This document shows, one piece after another, positions 1 through 3,994 of a stretch of DNA of 5,039 nt (the stretch's first letter is position 1; every line of letters starts with the position of its first letter). A program made the translations under genes and the position numbers. Source of the DNA: an uncultured Selenomonadales bacterium. Lineage in GTDB: Bacteria; Bacillota; Negativicutes; Selenomonadales; Selenomonadaceae. Below the pieces are notes generated by a model. That model worked only from the letters and a program-made list of their open reading frames with translations. It was not told the origin of the DNA and did not search any database. The stretch spans positions 1 through 5,039 of the forward strand of contig CALFJC010000062.1 in the NCBI GenBank assembly GCA_937877655.1, in the 5' to 3' direction.

Positions 1-55
1 AAGACACCGCCCTCTCACGGCGGGTTCAAGGGTTCGAATCCCTTAGGCGTCACCA
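1..55 (+). tRNA. tRNA-Glu (anticodon CTC), 5' end outside window
   Basis: This is the 3' two thirds of a tRNA. The anticodon stem CCGCC (7-11) pairs with GGCGG (19-23) around the loop CTCTCAC, which puts the anticodon CTC at 14-16; it reads GAG, glutamate. The T stem AAGGG (28-32) pairs with CCCTT (40-44) around TTCGAAT. The 3' acceptor strand (45-51), discriminator A52 and an encoded CCA (53-55) follow. The anticodon arm closely resembles known bacterial tRNA-Glu. The acceptor 5' strand and most of the D arm lie before the window, so acceptor pairing cannot be checked. Confidence 0.93.
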
Positions 56-60
56 TAAAA

Positions 61-74
61 TTGAAAATTTTCAA
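61..74. repeat. 14-base perfect palindrome after the tRNA
   Basis: TTGAAAATTTTCAA is a perfect inverted repeat lying 6 bases after the tRNA CCA, and its last two bases are the first two of the terminator stem. It may be a small hairpin involved in tRNA 3' processing or simply AT-rich sequence; no protein site is recognised. Confidence 0.4.
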
Positions 75-107
75 GGGCGTTGCGTGCGGCAGCGTCCTTT
101 TGAGTTT
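73..107 (+). terminator. Rho-independent terminator after tRNA-Glu
   Basis: AAGGGCGTTG (73-82) pairs with CAGCGTCCTT (90-99), allowing two G-T wobbles, and an extra C-G pair closes the loop at 83/89. A short T-rich run (98-107, interrupted by GAG) follows. Placement just downstream of the tRNA fits a transcript end. The T tract is imperfect, so efficiency is uncertain. Confidence 0.65.
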
Positions 108-182
108 AATTAGTAATTAGCAATGAGTAATGAGTAATGAAAAACCGAATCATTACTAATTTCACATTACTAATTCCTAATT
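108..182. repeat. AT-rich imperfect palindromic repeat (TAATTAGTAATGAGTAATGA type)
   Basis: Arm 108-140 is complementary to arm 150-182 at 28 of 33 positions, around a 9-base loop (141-149, AAAACCGAA). Each arm is built from short iterations of AGTAATGA / TAATTAG. Sequences of this style recur between genes in many bacterial genomes as miniature palindromic repeats and produce spurious peptides containing ITHYSLLITN in reverse translation. It occupies the thiM leader and ends only 12 bases before the ribosome binding site. It could be a non-autonomous mobile repeat; no target-site duplication can be assigned with confidence. Confidence 0.7.
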
Positions 183-194
183 GCAAATTAAATT

Positions 195-201
195 GGAGGG
201 G
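195..201 (+). promoter_or_regulatory. Ribosome binding site that sets the thiM TTG start
   Basis: GGAGGGG lies 6 bases before TTG at 208. This places the start there rather than at the in-frame TTG at 181, which lies upstream of the site and partly within the palindromic repeat. Confidence 0.8.
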
Positions 202-207
202 ATTGAT

Positions 208-1092
208 TTGACGGAAACAGAAATTCGCTCGGCAGTGAAAAAAGCAGTCGAACAGGTGCGCGAAAAAAATCCGCTGGCACCGTCGATAACAAACACGGTC
301 ACTCAAGACTTCGTGGCGAACGCTCAACTGGCAGTGGGCGGCTCGGCGGCAATGCTCTACCTCGCCGATGAATGCAAAACAATGGCGAAAATCGCGCCCG
401 CATTTTATATCAACATGGGCACGGCAATGCCTTTCTACGCAGATACCTTGCCGCGAGCGGCACGAGCACTTTACGAAAACAAAACGCCTTGGGTACTTGA
501 TCCTGTAGGAATCGGCTTATCCGAATTGCGCACGGACATTTTAAAGCACTTCAAAAACTACAAGCCGTCAATCGTTCGCGGAAATGCTTCGGAAATAATT
601 TCGCTTGCAAAACTCTGGGGATTGATTGATTCGGAAGAAGGAAAAGTTCGCGGCGTCGATTCGACGGAAAAAGTTTCTGCGGCAAAAGAACCTGCGAAGG
701 CTCTGGCGAAATTTACGGGCGGAGCAGTCGCAGTTTCGGGCGAAGAAGATTTTGTAACCGACGGCGAAGAAGAAATTGCCTGCGCGGGCGGCTCGATTCT
801 CTCAACGAAAATCACGGGGAGCGGCTGCGCACTCGGCGGCATCATGGCAATTTATCTGGCGGTTGCAACACCGTTTATCGCGGCTTTGACGGCAACAACA
901 ATGTTCAACTTGGCGGGCACAAAGGCGGCGGCTGAATTCGGCGCGCCCGCAAGTTTCAAAGTAAATTTCTTGGACAACCTGTATGAATTGACGGCGCAGG
1001 AAGTGGCTGACAATTTCCGCGTGGTCGGCTCAATGGAAAATATGTTTGATTTTTCCATGCAGGCTCCCGAATTTAAAAGTATTTTGGGATAA
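208..1092 (+). CDS. thiM: Hydroxyethylthiazole kinase
   Basis: ThiM phosphorylates 4-methyl-5-(2-hydroxyethyl)thiazole with ATP, a cytosolic salvage step that supplies the thiazole half to ThiE. The 294-residue product shows the family signature: the substrate-side segment ITNTVTQDFVAN (27-38), NMGT (69-72), TPWVLDPVGIG (93-103), RGNASEI (124-130), RGVDS (148-152) and the ATP/anion-hole loop TGSGCALGG (203-211) with Cys207 at the usual catalytic-region position. The TTG start is chosen from the GGAGGGG site 6 bases upstream. The protein is longer than typical ThiM (about 260-275 residues) because of a C-terminal extension after about residue 262. Its own terminator follows at 1114, so it appears to be transcribed separately from the thiE unit. 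No clear promoter and no TPP riboswitch are visible upstream; the leader is filled by the palindromic repeat. Confidence 0.95.
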   Translation: MTETEIRSAVKKAVEQVREKNPLAPSITNTVTQDFVANAQLAVGGSAAMLYLADECKTMAKIAPAFYINMGTAMPFYADTLPRAARALYENKTPWVLDPVGIGLSELRTDILKHFKNYKPSIVRGNASEIISLAKLWGLIDSEEGKVRGVDSTEKVSAAKEPAKALAKFTGGAVAVSGEEDFVTDGEEEIACAGGSILSTKITGSGCALGGIMAIYLAVATPFIAALTATTMFNLAGTKAAAEFGAPASFKVNFLDNLYELTAQEVADNFRVVGSMENMFDFSMQAPEFKSILG

Positions 1093-1113
1093 TCAAATTA
1101 AATGAAACAAAAA

Positions 1114-1147
1114 GAGCTCGGATAAATTTCCGGGCTCCAATTTTTTT
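1114..1147 (+). terminator. Rho-independent terminator after thiM
   Basis: GAGCTCGGA (1114-1122) pairs with TCCGGGCTC (1129-1137) over 9 pairs with one G-T wobble, around the 6-base loop TAAATT. CAA and seven T residues (1141-1147) follow. It starts 21 bases after the thiM stop and precedes a new promoter, so it separates the two thiamine transcripts. Confidence 0.88.
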
Positions 1148-1177
1148 CCGCGCAGATTTAAATGCAATAATCGGCGG

Positions 1178-1207
1178 TTGACATGTTCGCGAATTTCAAA
1201 GTAAAAT
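1178..1207 (+). promoter_or_regulatory. Sigma70-type promoter for the thiamine-binding/thiE/ferredoxin unit
   Basis: A perfect -35 box TTGACA (1178-1183) is followed by an 18-base spacer and TAAAAT (1202-1207), which matches the TATAAT consensus at 5 of 6 positions. It lies 28 bases upstream of the ATG at 1236 and downstream of the thiM terminator. The expected transcript leader would be only about 20 bases, leaving no room for a TPP riboswitch. Confidence 0.75.
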
Positions 1208-1222
1208 TCTTAAAAACATTTT

Positions 1223-1228
1223 GGGGGG
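1223..1228 (+). promoter_or_regulatory. All-G ribosome binding site
   Basis: GGGGGG ends 7 bases before the ATG at 1236. It lies inside the possible longer reading from TTG at 1221, so the ATG is the better start. The run of six G is an unusual Shine-Dalgarno form but keeps the purine-rich G core. Confidence 0.7.
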
Positions 1229-1235
1229 AATTGAA

Positions 1236-1613
1236 ATGAATGCATTGGTTGCGGTATCGATTGCGCCCGTCGGCGTCGGTGACGAACTCAGCAAATATGT
1301 CGCCGAAGTTGTGAAAGTTATTCGCGAATCGGGCTTGCCCAACAAAACTTATTCCATGTTCACGGAGATTGAGGGCGATTGGGATGAAGTTATGGCGGTT
1401 GTCAAGCGTGCGACTTTCGTTTTGGCAGAAAAGGGAATTCGTACCGAAGTTGTTTTGAAAGCGGACATTCGTCCCGGCTTTTCAAACATGATGGAAGGAA
1501 AAATCGACAGGCTCAACGAGGCTCTTGACGAAAAACCTCAACCTGTCGAAGAAAAACCCGTTTCCGTCGAAGACAGAATCCGTGCGACTTTAAGACGGGT
1601 GGGCAAAAAATGA
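1236..1613 (+). CDS. MTH1187/YqgV-type thiamine-binding protein
   Basis: This 125-residue protein matches the thiamine-binding (DUF77, MTH1187/YqgV) family. It has the N-terminal strand ALVAVSIAPVGVGDELSKYVAEVVKVIRESG (3-33), a middle MFTEIEGDWDEVMAVVKRA (41-59) and a C-terminal half with EKGIRTEVVLKADIRPG (65-81). Family members are small ferredoxin-like-fold cytosolic proteins of about 100 residues, thought to bind thiamine or a related pyrimidine or thiazole; their precise role is not settled. Residues from about 98 onward form an extra charged Pro/Glu then Arg/Lys tail beyond the usual end. It is the first gene after the 1178 promoter, and its stop overlaps the thiE start (ATGA, 1610-1613). 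That coupling and position make a thiamine role convincing. Confidence 0.9.
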   Translation: MNALVAVSIAPVGVGDELSKYVAEVVKVIRESGLPNKTYSMFTEIEGDWDEVMAVVKRATFVLAEKGIRTEVVLKADIRPGFSNMMEGKIDRLNEALDEKPQPVEEKPVSVEDRIRATLRRVGKK

Positions 1614-2305
1614 GTATTCGCGAACGCTTGGATATTTCGGCTTATCTGGTTATCGGTCAAGAAAATTGTAATTGTCCTGTTGAAGAAATTGTTGCGGCGG
1701 CGGTTGCCGAAGGCTTTACCTGTGTACAAATTCGTTCAAAAATTTCTTCTGCGCGGGAAATAATTTCGATTCTGGAAAAATCCGCGCAGGCGATTAATGA
1801 ACTCGGCAAAAGTGATTCTGTTGCGTTGCTGGTTGACGACAGGCTTGACGTGGTTTTGGCGGCGCGAGAGGCGGGAATAAAAGTTGACGGCATTCACGTC
1901 GGACAAAGCGATATTCCCGTTGAAGTCTGCAGAAAATTTCTCGGCGAAAATTCTGTTGTCGGCTTGAGCGCAAGGACGGAAGAACTTATCGATTACGTGA
2001 AAAATGTTGACGTTTCGCAGATTGATTATTTCGGCGCGGGACCTCTTCACGAGACAAAAACGAAACTCGACGCGGGCAAAACTTCCGACGGAAAATTTAT
2101 CACGCACAGTTTTGAAGAAATTGCCGAGCTTGTCAAAGTAAGTCCGCGTCCGATTGTGGTTGGCGGCGGCGTGAAATTAAAAGACATTCCTGCCCTTGCC
2201 GCAACGAAAGTTCAAGGATTTTTTGTGGTGTCGGCAGTTGCGGGCGCGGAAAATCCCCGATTGGCGGCGCGGGAATTGGTTGGGGCTTGGAAAAAATTTT
2301 CATGA
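1610..2305 (+). CDS. thiE: Thiamine-phosphate synthase
   Basis: ThiE condenses hydroxymethylpyrimidine diphosphate with hydroxyethylthiazole phosphate, releasing pyrophosphate and giving thiamine phosphate. The 231-residue product carries the TIM-barrel family motifs in order: AYLVI (11-15), VQIRSK (39-44, the Q-x-R-x-K diphosphate site), LVDDRLD (74-80) and GIHVGQSD (94-101), whose aspartates bind Mg, then GLS (118-120), GPLHETKTK (144-152), VVGGGV (183-188) and VVSA (206-209). The usual Asn of the NDR motif is Asp here (D76), a modest deviation. The start ATG overlaps the previous stop (ATGA), and the stop overlaps the ATG of a truncated ferredoxin fragment (ATGA at 2302). Codons 188-231 are the first copy of the tandem duplication. 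The gene itself is intact. Confidence 0.96.
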   Translation: MSIRERLDISAYLVIGQENCNCPVEEIVAAAVAEGFTCVQIRSKISSAREIISILEKSAQAINELGKSDSVALLVDDRLDVVLAAREAGIKVDGIHVGQSDIPVEVCRKFLGENSVVGLSARTEELIDYVKNVDVSQIDYFGAGPLHETKTKLDAGKTSDGKFITHSFEEIAELVKVSPRPIVVGGGVKLKDIPALAATKVQGFFVVSAVAGAENPRLAARELVGAWKKFS

Positions 2306-2379
2306 CAAAAATAATTTATGACGAAAAAATTTGTGTGAGATGCTTGGCTTGCGTAAGTGAGTCTGAATTCGGCGCGTGA
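2302..2379 (+). pseudogene. Truncated N-terminal copy of the ferredoxin-like gene
   Basis: Starting at the ATG that overlaps the thiE stop, this frame encodes 25 residues nearly identical to the start of the intact ferredoxin at 2507. It includes the C-x2-C-x2-C cluster ligands (residues 11, 14, 17) and has V18 where the intact copy has L18. It then reaches TGA (2377-2379) at the duplication junction. Without the fourth cysteine it is unlikely to hold a normal cluster. Its stop overlaps a GTG (2376-2378) that opens the orphan ThiE fragment. It may still be translated by coupling from thiE, but a function for the peptide is not evident. Confidence 0.85.
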
Positions 2380-2510
2380 AATTAAAGGACATTCCCGATC
2401 TTGCCGCAACGAAAGTTCAAGGATTTTTTGTGGTGTCGGCAGTCGCGGGCGCGGAAAATCCCCGATTGGCGGCGCGGGAATTGGTTGAGGCTTGGAAAAA
2501 ATTTTCATGA
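2376..2510 (+). pseudogene. Orphan ThiE C-terminal fragment
   Basis: From GTG 2376 this frame stays open for 44 codons and matches ThiE residues 188-231, with A195 changed to D and G225 to E. It contains the VVSA phosphate-side motif but lacks the rest of the barrel, so it cannot be an enzyme alone. Its TGA overlaps the ATG of the intact ferredoxin (ATGA, 2507-2510), just as thiE once did. Its most plausible remaining role is to carry ribosomes to the ferredoxin start. Whether GTG 2376 is used is unknown; no clear Shine-Dalgarno site precedes it, so coupling to the truncated ferredoxin stop would be needed. Confidence 0.8.
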
Positions 2511-2722
2511 CAAAAATAATTTATGACGAAAAAATTTGTGTTAGATGCTTGGCTTGTTTAAGTGAGTCTGAATTCGGCGGCGTGATTTACGAGCGCGGTC
2601 GAATTTTTTTTGACGAAACCTGCGCGGAAGATTGGGAAAATATTATTTCGATTTGTCCCGTTGCCGCAATAAAAAAAATCAGCCGCCGAAGCGACCGATT
2701 GAATTTAAATCTTCGTGATTAA
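2507..2722 (+). CDS. Small single-cluster 4Fe-4S ferredoxin-like protein
   Basis: The 71-residue product has C11-x2-C14-x2-C17 and a distant C50-P, the ligand pattern of single [4Fe-4S] ferredoxins of about 60-75 residues; an extra C39 is present. The proline that usually follows the third cysteine is replaced by leucine, so cluster binding is likely but not certain. Such proteins carry electrons to cytosolic redox enzymes. The start is the ATG at 2507, which overlaps the stop of the orphan ThiE fragment (ATGA); an in-frame TTG at 2492 has no better ribosome site and lies inside the duplicated thiE sequence. The Shine-Dalgarno signal is poor, consistent with translation by coupling. The basic tail RRSDRLNLNLRD overlaps the end of the convergent gene by 18 bases. 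The redox partner is unknown; linkage to thiE suggests thiamine synthesis, by context only. Confidence 0.85.
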   Translation: MTKIIYDEKICVRCLACLSESEFGGVIYERGRIFFDETCAEDWENIISICPVAAIKKISRRSDRLNLNLRD

Positions 2723-3979
2723 AATTTTCCCGATTCTTACGCCGTCCATTTCCTTGACTTTGAAGCGGAAACCGTTCCACTCGTAAACTTCGCCGACTTT
2801 CGGAATGTAGCCGAAACATGAAGTCAAAAATCCGCCCATCGTCTGAAAATGATCGTGCTCTTCTTCCGGCAAAGTTTCAATGTCAAAACGCTCTTTGAAT
2901 TCATCAATGTCACAAAGCCCGTCGACCGTCCAAGAATTATCTTTGTTGCGTTTGAATTGTTGTTCGGTCTCCCCGTCGCCCGCAGTGTCGACAATCTCGC
3001 GAACAATATCATCAAGCGTGATAAAGCCGATAACTCCGCCGTATTCGTCATTAACCATCGCTTCGGTTATGCCGCCGGAACGAAATTTTTCGACAATCCT
3101 GAACGCCTCCATTGTTCGCGGAACATAACTCGCCTTCCTGATCAATTTTTCCAAATCAATCTCGCGCCCGTTCTCCAAAACCGCGTCAAGTAAATCTTTC
3201 GCATAAATCAAACCGCGACAATCGTCCAGACTTCCGTAGCCGACAGGAAAAATCGTGTGCGGACTTTCTCGGACGATTTTTAAATTTTTCTCCGTATCGT
3301 CTGCCAAGTCCAGCCAAACGATCATGACTCGCGGCGTCATCAACGAATAAGCCGTTTCGTCCCCTATGTCAAAAATTCTGTCGACCATCTCCTGTTCAGA
3401 TTTTTCTATCGTCCCGTCTTCCGTGCCCTGTTCGATTAAATCCAAAACTTCATCCTCTGTTACGGCGTCATTTTTTGAAGAATTCATTCCGAAAATAAAT
3501 CCCACGCCGTCCGCAATTTTTGACAATAAAATTACGAAAGGATTCATTAACGCAACCATCAACCGAAATGTTTTGTAATTGTTCAGTAAAAAATTTTCGG
3601 GGTCTCGTTTGGCGGCTTGCTTCGGCAAAAATTCTCCGAACAGCAAAAAAATAAATGTCGTGACGCCCAACGCGATTGCCGCCGAAATTATTTCTGCCTG
3701 CTCCAAAAAATTTATCTGCGCGGCGATTAAAGGTATCGTCAAAACCGCGCAGACGCCCGCCAAAATTCCCGTGAAAGTTATTCCGATTTGCGCAACCGAC
3801 AACGGCGCGGGAGCCTCCAACATTTTTAAAACCGCTTCGGCATTCGCGTCGCCGTCCTCCGCCAATTTTTCCAGTCGCCCGCGATGACTTTCTATCAACG
3901 CCGTTTCCATCAGCGAAAAATAACCGCTTACCGCCGCCAATAAAATTATCAGCGCAGGCGGAATTAGTCCTGTTTCCAA
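2705..3979 (-). CDS. CNNM/CBS/CorC-HlyC domain membrane protein (hemolysin C family, UPF0053)
   Basis: The 424-residue product has the full family layout. An N-terminal CNNM (DUF21) region has four hydrophobic segments near residues 5-27, 66-88, 95-117 and 137-164, with the signature GEFLPKQAAK at 115-124. A pair of CBS domains follows at about 205-333, beginning LMTPRVMIVWLDL and including FPVGYGSLDDCRGLIYAKDLL and NDEYGGVIGFITLDDIVREIVD. The C-terminal CorC_HlyC domain spans about 345-424. Relatives are inner-membrane proteins linked to Mg/Co or Na/Mg transport; the old name hemolysin is not evidence of toxicity. The start is TTG at 3979, supported by AAAGGAG 8 bases upstream. It follows the repeat protein gene by 13 bases and is probably co-transcribed with it. 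The stop lies within the ferredoxin coding end. Confidence 0.93.
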   Translation of the reverse strand: METGLIPPALIILLAAVSGYFSLMETALIESHRGRLEKLAEDGDANAEAVLKMLEAPAPLSVAQIGITFTGILAGVCAVLTIPLIAAQINFLEQAEIISAAIALGVTTFIFLLFGEFLPKQAAKRDPENFLLNNYKTFRLMVALMNPFVILLSKIADGVGFIFGMNSSKNDAVTEDEVLDLIEQGTEDGTIEKSEQEMVDRIFDIGDETAYSLMTPRVMIVWLDLADDTEKNLKIVRESPHTIFPVGYGSLDDCRGLIYAKDLLDAVLENGREIDLEKLIRKASYVPRTMEAFRIVEKFRSGGITEAMVNDEYGGVIGFITLDDIVREIVDTAGDGETEQQFKRNKDNSWTVDGLCDIDEFKERFDIETLPEEEHDHFQTMGGFLTSCFGYIPKVGEVYEWNGFRFKVKEMDGVRIGKILITKI

Positions 3980-3987
3980 AATCTCTA

Positions 3988-3994
3988 CTCCTTT
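3988..3994 (-). promoter_or_regulatory. Ribosome binding site of the CNNM gene, overlapping the upstream stop
   Basis: On the minus strand AAAGGAG sits 8 bases before the TTG start at 3979, which settles that unusual start. It overlaps the TAA (3995-3993) of the upstream gene, so ribosomes finishing that gene stop directly on this site and coupling is likely. Confidence 0.85.

Larger units (their letters stand above)
2171..2581 (+). repeat. Tandem duplication across the thiE/ferredoxin junction (two copies of 205/206 bases)
   Basis: Copy 1 runs from 2171 to about 2375 and copy 2 from 2376 to about 2581. Aligned by eye they differ at 9 bases, about 95.6 percent identity, plus one missing base at the central junction. 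Each copy holds the last 44 codons of thiE and the first 24-25 codons of the ferredoxin gene. Both natural boundaries carry the same GGCGGCGTGA (2165-2174 in thiE, 2576-2585 in the ferredoxin gene), while the central junction reads GGCGCGTGA (2371-2379). This is the expected product of unequal recombination or slippage between 10-base microhomologies, followed or accompanied by loss of one base. Confidence 0.95.

Noticed and set aside
181..207. Longer thiM start at TTG 181
   Set aside because: The added residues would read through the Shine-Dalgarno site, and the first codon lies in the repeat; TTG 208 has GGAGGGG 6 bases upstream.
106..327. Minus-strand frame ending in RFFITHYSLLITN
   Set aside because: It is the well-known spurious translation of the palindromic repeat extended into the antisense of thiM.
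2171..2581. Duplication as a simple assembly error
   Set aside because: The copies differ at 9 positions and by one base at the junction, which is too much for an assembler-made duplicate, although reads would be needed to exclude it fully.
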